Assembly (NCBI GenBank): GCA_017979445.1 | Contig: CM030709.1 | Coordinates: 930,001 to 994,000 of the forward strand | Length of the DNA stretch: 64,000 bases | Origin: Akebia trifoliata | Lineage: Eukaryota > Streptophyta > Magnoliopsida > Ranunculales > Lardizabalaceae | Direction: 5' to 3' | Shown here: positions 12,051 through 22,798 of the stretch, piece by piece | How positions within the stretch are numbered: the first letter of the stretch is position 1 | Layout of the letters: every line of letters starts with the position of its first letter | Program-made: the position numbers and the translations under genes | Notes under the pieces: generated by a model | Seen by the model: the letters and a program-made list of their open reading frames with translations, nothing else | What the model was told of the DNA's origin: nothing | The model's database searches: none

Positions 12051-12430
12051 GGGTAGCGATCCATGGCCAACAGTTTGGCAAACATTTTGGCAAACACATT
12101 TTTCAAAACATGGGTTAGAGGTCTTGGAATGGGCTGATTTTTGGTGAGGATGATCTCTACGGTGAGGAGATCATCCTCACCAAAAATCAGCTCATTCCAA
12201 AACTTCTAACCTCATCAAAAATGATTTACAAAAAATGGACGGTTCACGATTTTTCAACTTGTAAAATGGGGCTAGAAGTTTTGGAATGAGCTGATTTTTG
12301 GTGAGGATGATCTCCTCACCGTAGAGATCATCCTCACCAAAAATCAGCCCATTCCAAGACCTCTAACCCATGTTTTGAAAAAATGTTTGCCAAAATGTTT
12401 GCCAAACTGTTGGCCACGGATAGGGACCCT
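12051..12430. mobile_element. family B palindromic MITE, copy 1
   Basis: A (TA)n tract lies on each side. Inverted ends: GGGTAGCGATCCATGGCCAA against TTGGCCACGGATAGGGACCC. Inside each half, a module of GGAATG-GCTGATTTTTGG followed by TGAGGATGATCTC is itself mirrored, so there are four module copies in alternating orientation and each half can form its own hairpin. Centre: a unique stretch with ATGGACGGTTCACGAT. No open frame. The TA-tract flanks recall rice Micron MITEs. Confidence 0.75.
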
Positions 12431-12450
12431 ATATATATATATATATATAT

Positions 12451-12832
12451 AGGGTCCCGTTCGCCACCCTTAGTTTTACCACACACTTTGACAAACGCGT
12501 TTTGTCTTACATGGGTTAGAAGTTTCGGAATGAGCTGATTTTTGGTGAGGATGATCTCTATGGTGAGGAGATCATCCTCACCAAAAATCAGCTCATTCCA
12601 AAACTTCTAACCCCATCAAAATTGATTTACAAAAAATGGACGGTCCACGATTTTTCAACGTGTAAACATGGGGCTAAACATTTCGGAATGGGCTGATTTT
12701 TGGGGAGGATGATCTTCTAATCATAGAGATCATCCTCACCAAAAATCAACTCATTCCAAAACTTCTAACCCATGTAGGACAAAAAACGTTTGTTAAAGTG
12801 TGTGGTAAAACTTAGGGTGCTGAACATTTCCC
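12451..12832. mobile_element. family B palindromic MITE, copy 2
   Basis: It starts AGGGTCCCGTTCGCCACC and ends GGGTGCTGAACATTTCCC, with (TA)n on both sides. The internal plan is as in copy 1, but the outer arms differ (TTTACCACACACTTTGACAA against its mirror). It is nearly the same subfamily as copy 4 (13267-13649) and the reverse-orientation copy at 28272-28651. No open frame of its own. Confidence 0.75.
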
Positions 12833-12854
12833 ATATATATATATATATATATAT

Positions 12855-13231
12855 GAACAGCGTTATTACGACCCCCTTTGCGACCCCCTTTGCGACACAC
12901 CTTTTTGTCTTATATGGGAAAAAATGTTTGGAATGGGCTGATTTTTTGTGAGGATGATCTCTATGGTGAGGGGATCATCCTGGCAAAAAATCAGCCCATT
13001 CCAAAACTTCTAGACCGTCCGATTTTTGTTGAAAAATTATAGACCGTCCAATTTTTGTAAATCAATTTTGATGGGGTTAGAAGTTTTGGAATGGGATGAT
13101 TTTTTGCCAGGATGATCCCCTCACCATAGAGATCATCCTCACAAAAAATCAGCCCATTCCAAATATTTTTTCCCATATAAGACAAAAAGGTGTGTCGCAA
13201 AGGGGGTCGCAAAGGGGGTCGTAATAACGTG

Positions 13232-13236
<5 letters not shown>
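12855..13236. mobile_element. family B palindromic MITE, copy 3 (divergent arms)
   Basis: This is a third arm subtype: GTTATTACGACCCCCTTTGC at the left and its near-perfect mirror GCAAAGGGGGTCGTAATAAC at the right. It has the same GGAATGGGCTGATTTTTTG modules inside and is flanked by TA tracts. It has the highest arm identity of the cluster by eye, which suggests it is the youngest. An open frame of 103 aa on the minus strand runs through it, but it is only the repeat and TA tract read as codons. Confidence 0.75.
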
Positions 13237-13266
<30 letters not shown>

Positions 13267-13271
<5 letters not shown>

Positions 13272-13645
13272 CCCGTTCGCCACCCTTAGTTTTACCACAC
13301 ACTTTAACAAACGCGTTTTGTCTTACATGGGTCAGAAGTTTCGGAATGAGCTGATTTTTGGTGAGGATGATCTCTATGGTGAGGAGATCATCCTCACCAA
13401 AAATCAGCTCATTCCAAAACTTCTAACCCCATCAAAATTGATTTACAAAAAATGGATGGTCCACGATTTTTCAACGTGTAAACATGGGGCTAAACATTTC
13501 GGAATGGGCTGATTTTTGGGGAGGATGATCTTCTAATCATAGAGATCATTCTCACCAAAAATCAGCTCATTCCAAAACTTCTAACCCATGTAGGACAAAA
13601 AACGTTTGTTAAGTGTGTGGTAAAACTAAGGGTGGTGAACATTTC

Positions 13646-13649
<4 letters not shown>
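13267..13649. mobile_element. family B palindromic MITE, copy 4
   Basis: It begins AGGGTCCCGTTCGCCACC and ends GGTGGTGAACATTTCCC. By eye it is almost identical over its length to copy 2, with the same central GTAAACATGGGGCTAAACAT. It is followed by a TA tract to 13688. The repetition of copies 2 and 4 on either side of copy 3 suggests unit duplication or repeated targeting of TA tracts. Confidence 0.75.
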
Positions 13650-13691
<42 letters not shown>

Positions 13692-13803
13692 CTTGGGATA
13701 CACAACTCCACATCCTCATAAATATGTGCAAGTGTATTTGAGGAAAAAATCTGACTCTAGCACATGCCATGTTAAGAGAGTATGAGGGAGTATGTCAGAG
13801 GGG

Positions 13804-16800
13804 GGAGTTAGAGAAATCATTATTCAATCTACAAAGAGATTGGGATGGAGCTCCAAGTATGTAAACATATTTAAGTTCATGATGATAAAATATGTGTTTG
13901 ATTTGATTGATATTCGAATTTCTAGATCTTGTTTCTACTTTTGTATTCGGATGAAAATCCAACAATTTGGACATTCCTTCTTCTTTGGATCTCATCTACG
14001 TGATAAGAAATATGGAGGTATTTCCAGCCAAAAGTTTTCATTTTCATTGGTACTTACGTGTACGAATTTTCACTTCTCTGGATTTTTATGGAAATTCACC
14101 ATTCTTCGGAGTGGTTTCCACAAATGTTGGTAAGTTAGTGCACCATGTGGTATGGATTTGACATCCAATAATAAGAGTCGAGTTCTACAACTCCTTGTTT
14201 AAGAATCATCTCACTTTGCTCAAACAAAGGTCTTGTGAAGAAATCGATCCAAGAACAATAAAGAACAAAATAAGAACAAAATGCAATCATACACAGAAAA
14301 CACAGAGATTTACATCCATGGATGACACCAACTCCACTATGAAGATTAAACTATTACACTTTTTCATCGAATGAAGAGGAACATATACCCCCAATAGAAC
14401 ATAACTAGGGTTTACATAATAATTATGAAATTATGGAATACCCTTGGGAGCTCAACCAATGAAAATTTGTGAAATGAGGAATATTACTCCTTGCTGACTA
14501 GTACCATCAGACTCTACAAATCATAATATATCTCAGCCGTTCATGATTTGGCATACCTTCAACTTTTAAATTTTGTTAAAAAGGGGAAGCCGATTGATCA
14601 CCAACATTAAATAGAGCCAAGACAGGCTTTTAGGAAGCTAGATGCGGAACCTGACCTTAAACCAAGTACAACATAATTAACTAACAAACGATTTCGTCCT
14701 GGTAAATCTTTTTGTACCCTAATTAATTGTCAGAAAAAGCTTGCAATGAGAAATATCTTTTCGATAACAATGATTATTTCTTGTAATATTTTTTTTCTTT
14801 GTTATCTTATCTTTTGCATCTTAGAAATTAATAAAATGGATAGGTAAAAAGAGTAGCAATCCCATGTTCATAGCTGTAGACACCATATTTGCATAAAGAT
14901 CCCTATGTTTTTTAAGAACTTGACATCATCAAATCTTTCTTTTCTGGAGTGTTCTAGGTTGAAATTAGATTGTACATAATCCAATTCAACATTTTTGAGT
15001 GTAGGCTTCATTGTATCTTGAAGGCAAATCTTTTTTAGATCCGTTGTATACTTATAATTCAAATCGGAATGGGAGAATATTTCTCTAAAAGAGATTGATT
15101 TTTCAATCGAGCCTTGAAGTCTAAAGTAATCTTCAACAGTTTCCTTCATCAAATTTCTCCCAATTCCTATATACTATTTTCAATAGTTTGATCATAGGGA
15201 ATCCAAACCGAATCATTTCATAACCATTTAGCAAAGCTCACCAAGAAAATGGCATAATTGAAAAAGTATCACAACTCCAAGATTATAAATAAATACCCAA
15301 AGCCTTTAGAGGGGGTCCAACATTATCTAAAGAAGAAGCATTATCCTTTCTAACAATACTTAGACTCCAAATTTACAGAGAAGACTAAGGATGGAATCTT
15401 TTCTCTATCAACAAAAACATTTTTCTTAGTTGATCAAGCACGTAATCTAAAGATATAGAAAAATCACACTAAGCCTCCATAGAGAATTAAGCACATACAC
15501 CCTTTTTCAAGGAGCAAAGCATTATTTTCAATCGATTAAGTGCAAAGTCTAGATAGAAGAGAAGTTACGTAAAACTTTCAAAGAAGAATCAGTATTGTAA
15601 GCCATTCTTCAAAGAAAGCAAAGTTCTATCTCACTCTATCAAGCATTTGCTGATAGAGAGAGGACATACAAAGCCTTCATTAAAGATCAAGCACTACAAG
15701 TCCTTCTGAAAGAAAGCAAAGCCTTCTTTTTTATTCAATCTAGTGCATAGCCTAAAGAAGAAAAACTGTAATAAGCATAAAAAAAATTAACTTCTTTCTC
15801 AACTAAGTAAAAAAGTCTGATAAGATGAAGCAATGCAAAATCTTCTCAAAGATCAAGAAGTACATCGATCGATCCACATTTTTTTGCACTAAAATTAACT
15901 ATTGATTAGAGGCGAATGCTCCTCGAGCGAGTATAACTAAGGTTATATTTGGTAACACTTCTAAAGTCTGGTAAGTAGAAATCAGACTTTAGAAGTTTTA
16001 TCTAGCATCCCTCCATTGCTGGTTCAAAACTTTTGAATTTTGATTTTGAAGTCTAAAATTTGATACGAAACAAATAAAAATAATGTTTCTGAAGTCTGAA
16101 TTTTAAAGGTGGATCACCTCCATTCCATCGTTTAGAAAAATAATTTTCATCCTATTTTGCATATATGAGGTGGAAAGTATACAATGTTTGCTGAAAATGA
16201 TTAATAACATTATGGTGTTCAACATACCCTTTCCTTCCCTTTGTAATTTGTCCAAAGTTCATGTGAAGTAGCTCAAGGTATTGGTAAGATTGGGATGGCG
16301 TTAATTACAGTTACTACCGTCATATCATGTCAGAGCTGTTATAACGGCCGTCCTACAGTTCAGGCTACTTAAATAACTTTGAAAATCGTAATTTATTAAA
16401 TACAATAGAAAATATATTCTATAAAAATAATAACAATAGAAGTGAATAATTGATTATACCGTTTCGGTACAAATCGATTCGGTTACAGCTTTCTTGACAT
16501 AAATAGAAAATATTCACATACCTGGTTTGGTAATAATTTTAATAAAAAAAAAGGATTCTCTAATTATAATGTTGATTTTGCCAAAAATCACTAAAAAGGA
16601 ATTAATTTCTTGGAAATTTTACCAAAAATAGAGAAACATAAATTATTTCTGGCTTTTCTAGGTCCAACCATAATGAACAAAGGACTGAAGAGAACGAGAT
16701 GGTAAGAGAAAGAAAAAGTTTCCTAGAATACCTGATTTGAAAATGCACCTTGTGTAGCAGAAATTAACTTGGTTGGAGTTGTTGTAACTGTTCCGATATA

Positions 16801-18947
16801 TGTATAAGGTAGGGAGCGCAAGATGGAGTAGACAGGCACATGAAGAACTCAACTAACTATTTAACCAACCTTTCCAACTAACTAACCTCAGTAGTTAGGA
16901 CACGTGTGGGGGTTAGATAGTAATGCACGTGCCCTGCTTCTCCATCTTGCACATCACACCTTGCCACGCACGCCATGACCAGAAGAGGAGAAGAAGAAGA
17001 AGAAGAAGAAGTTTTACTGACAAACCCTGAATTAGAGTTGGAGACCCTCTTATTTATAAGGAAAATTGTAATCTCAAACGCAGTGTTTTCTAGGGATTCC
17101 CAAATAGTGGATAGTGTTCCTTCGAAAACCTATGTTACTAACTACACCCACAAAATGGGGCACTTGTGGCTCTAAGGGGGACATGAAAAGTTATGCATCC
17201 TTAGAATCATGAGATTGCAACCCAGACAGGAGATACATGTAATACGGTTAGAATTGGTAGGATTATAATTAGGTGATGAATTCTCGGAATTACCCCTAGC
17301 ATGATCAGAATCAGATACAAATAATAGGGTTAGAATTGGTAGTACAATCATATAATAATAGAACTCTAATTTATGATCATAAGATCAATTATTGTGTTGT
17401 CTAAGTACGTGTTTGTTTTTTGCCCATTAATGTCTAATATCCCAATTTTACTTTATTTTTTGATAACTGGGTGTCCGGATTAAGGGGACCGGATGAACCA
17501 GGGCCAGAACCAAGGCATATGGGTACGGGCAACACCCGCACATCACACACAAGGTAAGTGAGGGAGCACCCTTGCAAGTGGCCCAAAGGAAATATTGTTC
17601 ATACTGGGTACCAAACACACAATCTACATACTCTTACCGTTTATTGGATTCAAAATTTCCATTGAGCCCCTCAAGATTTAATATCTTGATTATGATATGT
17701 GTTCGGACTTATAGTGGATGATTGCAGATGTAAAATTGAACAAACGATAAAAGAAACTTTGGTAATAAAATCAACTTTTCTTTCGAATTGAAAGCAAAAC
17801 AGATTAAAAGAATTACAACTAAGAAGTAAAATAAAATTGAAATAAGATATAGAGTAAGGCAAGGTAAAAGCTAGAGAGATCAATTCAACATTCGCAAATC
17901 ATCTTAGTAGTCTAAACAGTCCTAATTCGATCTCAATCCACGTAACAAACTATTATTCGTGGATCGGAAGGTAATACAATTAAGTCTATAGATGAATCCA
18001 ATAGTAGGTGTCCGAACTTAATAAACTTCTTACAAGCACAATTAAAATAGTTATAAAAGAATTATTTAAACAAGAATAAGATAGACTGATTCCGACATCA
18101 TCGACCTCTCTATGAAGAGTCTAGTCAATCATTGTGAGGAACAAATTGCAACAATAATAAAATAAAGAAAATATGATAGAGAAAAGGATGAGATAAGTCT
18201 ATGTAGCAATTTGATTCTCAACTTGATGATCTTACAATGGAGTTATAAAAAGAAATTAAAGATGAAATATGAAAGAAAACAATCTTGAGTTTTCACTTCT
18301 ACAAGAATTCTTTCTCTCAAGAAAAAATAAGAAAAATACAGAGAATTTAGAAAAAAGAAGGTCTAAGAAGGGACCCCTTCCTTTGAGACAACCCTTCAAT
18401 TTATAAATTTTTTAATCGGGTTATTGGGTCGAATTTTTGATTGAGTTGATTCGAGAAGGGTATTTAGTTACAACGATTAAAGCGTCTGGAATGTTCAACT
18501 TGAATCTCGAGACATAGTTCCTCGAGATTACTGTGGCGCGGTAGGAACCTACCGCGATGCGGTGACGTGGCAGCAATTGGCTATGATTTTTGGATGGATG
18601 CTCCCATTTGTCTTGAACATTGTAACAAAAATTGTTACAAAAATATTTACTTTCAAATTTTGTCATTTTTACCTGCAAATAATAAGAAAATCTATTAATT
18701 TAAATAATTTGACAAATTAATATAATTAATATTTATTTGGGACAAATAACAATTAGGTGTCAATAATCATTGTGTAATTACGGTCCAAAAAATGACTTTA
18801 TGAGACCTCATCAATACGAGGTTGTCGAAGTTTTCAATTGTTATTGCTTAGCAACTACAATCAATGTACAATATTTCCAAACACGATCTAAATAGGATTA
18901 ATTCCCTTCTATCAATTAGAATTCATTAAGTAATATATTTGATCATT
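13804..18947. other. gene-poor stretch with eroded LTR-like remnants
   Basis: No gene was recognised. On the minus strand, 14170-14420 reads like the end of a Copia-type LTR (CATCCATGGATGTAAATCTC followed by repeated GTTCTT-rich text). 16700-17000 has GTTAGTTAGTTGG-type text typical of LTR leaders, with CACGTG cores at 16901 and 16927. 17690-18640 may be another eroded LTR. All ends are unclear, so I do not call separate elements. Confidence 0.35.
17463..17675 (+). repeat. dispersed repeat family D, copy 2
   Basis: It contains AAGGCATATGGGTACGGGC, AACACCCGCACATCACAC, GGTAAGTGAGGGAGCACCC, GTTCATACTGGGTACC, CCGTTTATTGGATTC and ATTGAGCCCCTCAAG in the same order as the other three copies. It is non-coding. 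Confidence 0.55.
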
Positions 18948-19373
18948 TCAATAACCGAATTAGGGATGCAATATATTGATGTTGTGTACAATGGTTGATG
19001 CTGTGGAGAATGAGGGTTGAACTAATTCGTAGAAAATCTTACTAGACGTTATTGATGACTAGAGTGATGGATTGGAGTAGATGATCAAGAAGGCAATTGA
19101 TTAATATTCTAGAACCGATGAAACGTATTTGATTTCGATTATATAATTTATTCAATAGGTTCAATAACCGAATTAGGGATGCAATATATTGATGTTGTGT
19201 ACAATGGTTGATGTTGTGGAGAATGAGGGTTGAACTAATTTGTAGAAAATCTTATTAGACGTTATCGATGACTAGAGTGATGGATTGGAGTAGATGACCA
19301 AGAAGGCAATTGATTAATATTCTAGAACCGTTGAAACGTATTTGATTTCAATTATATAATTTATTCAATAGGA
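18948..19373 (+). repeat. direct tandem duplication, period about 213 bp
   Basis: The text beginning TCAATAACCGAATTAGGG at 18948 begins again at 19161 and matches throughout, with only a few substitutions. The second copy ends at ATTCAATAGG, immediately before a C homopolymer (about 19377-19398). Two units only; no coding frame. The near identity implies a recent duplication. Confidence 0.85.
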
Positions 19374-19751
19374 TAACCCCCCCCCCCCCCCCCCCCCCTC
19401 TGCTCTTTTTTTTTAGCTTCTAGGGTCTATCTCTCTTAGTTCAAGATACTCTCACATCATGATAATATAAATTTGGTTTAAATCAAAACAAGATATAGAT
19501 ATAGTTATGAATATGTTCTATCTTGAGTTTTGCACTAAAGTGGGGTTTTTAGCATTTACATATACAATATACTTAGTATCACAACTATAAAAATAGATCA
19601 ACAAAAGAGACTCAGCTGAAAACAGCAACCACACACAATGTAGCCAAATTATTTTTTGAATTCTAGAAATTAATTTTTATAATCTGATTTTGACAATCCC
19701 AAAAAAGAATGGAGTGAGAACTACAATCCCACGACTTGGATTTTGTACGAG

Positions 19752-20309
19752 TCAGTTATATAAATGTCTTGTACTCTTGTTGCGCTACACAGAGTTGCGG
19801 GGGTGCAAGGGGCAACGCCCCTAACCGAATATTTTAAGAACAAAGATTTACTGTTTTGAAAGTTATATGCTAAGACCAATGGCACGACGTCATGTGTATT
19901 GAAAAGTTACTAAAAATAAAGCACTCAAATTGATCGCAAATTTTCTCTAAGTGACTAATCACTTTTTCTCATTTAACACACATGGCATCATGCCATTGGT
20001 TTATCAGCTTAACACATAATTCTCGAAACAACAAATCTCAAATCATTTTTTAAGGGGTATGAAAAGGGCAATCGTCTAATATTTTCTCAAGGGTTTTCTA
20101 TTTCTTAGGGTTTATGTTTTGAAAAGTTTTATATGTTTGGATAACTCTCAATTTTATAAATAGAGATCTCTAAGATTGTAAAACTTATGAGAAACTAGAC
20201 ATTGTTCTTGTTCTGTTCCGTGGAAGTAGGCATGTTGCTAAATCACGTAAATCCTTGTGTTTTGTGTGATTGTGTTATCTTTGCTATTTCATTTGTTTTT
20301 TTTTTCACA
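19752..20309 (+). mobile_element. LTR remnant (family L), copy 1, split by a MITE
   Basis: This is the same sequence in opposite orientation to 25355-25664. Shared parts include TATAAATGTCTTGT, GCGGGGGTGCAAGGGGCA, TATGAAAAGGGCAA, TTTTATAAATAGAGAT (TATA-like), CTAAGATTGTAAAACTTATG, AAATCCTTGTGTTTTGTGTG and a T-rich end at TTTTCACA. No gag or pol was found. About 210 bp of unrelated palindromic DNA (19833-20052) interrupts it. No target duplication was found. Confidence 0.6.
19833..20052. mobile_element. MITE nested in the family L LTR
   Basis: The arms AGATTTACTGTTTTGAAAG / CTAAGACCAATGGCACGACG at the left mirror GCATCATGCCATTGGT / CTCGAAACAACAAATCT at the right, spaced by about 90 bp. The interruption falls exactly where copy 2 of the LTR is continuous, so the insertion is younger than the LTR. 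Confidence 0.6.
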
Positions 20310-22643
20310 TAACAGGGTGATCAAGTCATAGTGGTAAAATTCTTCGATGGCATTTGAATCAATCCCGACTTGCTGACTCGGTCTTGCACGAGTTTTAAAA
20401 TTTAAACCAAGGTCTTAAAGCTAAGATGATATTTGAAGGACTTGAATGTATCTTTCTAAATTTTAAGGGTGTTAAAAAGGTTAGAATTGTATTCATCTAA
20501 GTCATCTTTGTAGTAATTATTTTTAGTTAAAATACACAAAACTAAGTGGTTAATAGTCCCAAAAATTGTTAGCTGTTTAAGTGGTTATAACTGCTATATT
20601 TTTTAGGATTTCTCAGGAGCTTCTGCGCCATTTATAATTGCAAGTGCGAGGGCAAGAACACCCTTGCATTTGGTGGTAGTTAAATGTTTGAAGTTGCTTT
20701 TACAGAAAAAATTAAGGGTACAGTGGTCTCTCCCAATTCTACAAATGAGACTTATATATCTTGCTAGTTATGAAAATTTCTGATATTCATGCAAAAAACG
20801 TGCCAAAATGAAAAAGAAACAAGAAGAAAATCCTTTTAAGGATCATGGAAGGAAGAAATTGTGGACTGGATTCAATCTTGATCTTTAGATGATAAACTTA
20901 ACCATCAAATGAGATTGTCATCGGCGCCTTATGGTTCATGTTTTTGCCCGCCAAACTGATGCTGGCCACAAAAAAAGTAAAAATGTCATAGTCACATATG
21001 TTGTTCTCACAAGTTCTCGATAAATCTTATTCTTCCCACCATTGAAAGATTGATTGGATAAAAAATAAGTTGTTATAAAAAATCTCAAATCACTTGTCAT
21101 AGATCATTTTTTGTGACCACTAAACAATATACCCCTATTGAATTATATGTTGATTAGGAGTGAGAAGAAACATTGCCAATACAATGATCATAACAATCGA
21201 TTGTACATCGCAAGAAATGAGGCCGGAGTTGCTCAACTCTAGTTGTCTGACATTAGTGTGGTAATTACCAAAATTTCTTTGATGTATATATTTTTCTCTT
21301 TTTTACTAGGCAAGCAATGGGTTAGTGGTTGACGGAGGTGAAGGTGGATTCAATAGGATTTGAACCTAGGTCAGGGGATCAACTCTCTTCAAGTCTTTAC
21401 TAGCTTAGATAAGTGGCACCTTCCTTAACGCTTTGTTTGGATTGAGAGAAATGAAGAGAAAAGAAACTCATTAAAAGAAAAAAAGAAAAGAAATCCAGTT
21501 TTTTTCCATCTTGTTTGGTTTAACAATAGAAAAACTTGAGTTTCGAGAGGAAAAAAAAAAGGGTAGAGTTGTAATTTTTAGTGCTCTTATTAGTCATGAA
21601 CATTTCTTCTCTAAAAAGAGAGGAAAAACTGACCCATTTTTCTTTCCATTATTTTTATTTTCTCTCCTTACTTAACAATCCAAACGAGAGAAACGAAAAG
21701 AAACTCACTTTATTTCTTCGGTTTTTTTTTTTTTTTTCTCTCCATTTCTCTCAATCAAAAATCACCGTAAATTGAAGATCCTAGACATGATGTTTCATGA
21801 CTTTAATTTATAGTCATGATTATTTTGATCCGAGAATCTCACTTTTAATTAGTTAGGTGGCAAGTCACATTCTTGAATAGTTCTTGAGGTATAATCCAAC
21901 TTTAGGTGTCAAGTAAGCTGGCCACACTGACATGATCTCCAATTAGCTAGTAATTAGAATATTATTGGATCTCATCTCTGGTGTTGGGTTGATCTATCCG
22001 ATCGCCCACCTCAGGATCCTAAGAATTAGAAATCTATATTTCTCTTATTGGGATCTTGGTGTGACAAATCTCAAGGTGGTATGTGTATGTTTGGGGATAA
22101 AATCACAATCTTGGTACCATCGTCGTATAGATATTTATCAATTGCATGTGATTACCTTCATTATCAAAGTTTTATCCAAAAAAATTATGGTCAATTGAAC
22201 ATATTTTGGTACTCCATTTATTCAATTTAGTCTAAAGTCATGTCTTCCTCAATCTTTATTTTTTATTTTTAGGGTTTCCCACTCGTTATTTTAAAGTCTA
22301 TCATGCACTTTATTACTGTGGGTGATCCATGCTATCTCTTATAGTGATTTATAAGATAGGAACTTTAGTTATTCTAGAAGTTGTTAATTAATTTATCAAA
22401 AAATCTTGTTTGTTGGGTTTGGGTTTTTCTTTCCTTGTTATACATCATTGGTTTTGTTTTGTTTCCTTTTCTTAGTGGGGGTAGGAAGATGTTGTAGGGT
22501 CACGGGAGGAACTCATCATTGAAGTAAGAATAATTTTTGATACATACCCAATTTCCTCAATGTAATGGGCTCCTAGTCTTTTCCAAGTCCACTTTATTTG
22601 CATGAAAGAGATTATATATGTTTCTTAAATGAGTCATGATAAT
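20310..22643. other. gene-free AT-rich stretch with a SINE-like and a MITE-like segment
   Basis: 21305-21410 (minus) contains CTAGGTTCAAATCCTATT, a good tRNA B-box match, followed by a degenerate body, as in a worn SINE. 21426-21772 starts CTTTGTTTGGATTGAGAGAA and ends CATTTCTCTCAATCAAAAA, an inverted pair as in hAT-like MITEs. The rest shows no gene. Confidence 0.4.
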
Positions 22644-22798
22644 ATGACACCCCTCTCTGACACATGCCCCCATCACAGAACCATAGACCAATTCCCTTGG
22701 GATACACAATAAAAGATTTATGATTGTGCATATTCCAATGCAAATGATGTACAGTTTTGTGATGGGAGTGTAGAGGGACGTGTGTCAAAGGTGGGAAT
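22644..22798. mobile_element. family A MITE, copy 2
   Basis: The left end TGACACCCCTCTCTGACACA mirrors the right end TGTGTCAAAGGTGGG. The core has the CCTTGGGATACACAAT phrase common to family A. It is flanked by AT-rich DNA and non-coding. Confidence 0.6.

Larger units (their letters stand above)
11849..13803. mobile_element. family A MITE split by a cluster of family B elements
   Basis: The outer ends are an inverted pair: CCTCTGACATACTCC at 11849 and GGAGTATGTCAGAGG ending near 13801. The left part contains one nearly complete family A core and the start of a second (CCTGACACGACATGTG at about 12001). The matching right half (CCTTGGGATACACAA, CACATGCCATGTTAAG) does not resume until 13691, after 1.6 kb of family B elements and TA tracts. 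This is a nested insertion: A first, then B inside it. Confidence 0.7.

Noticed and set aside
12991..13512. Frames of 103 and 64 aa with a repeated KNHPIPKLLTPSKLIYK phrase
   Set aside because: The repeated phrase comes from the family B MITE modules, not from a protein family.
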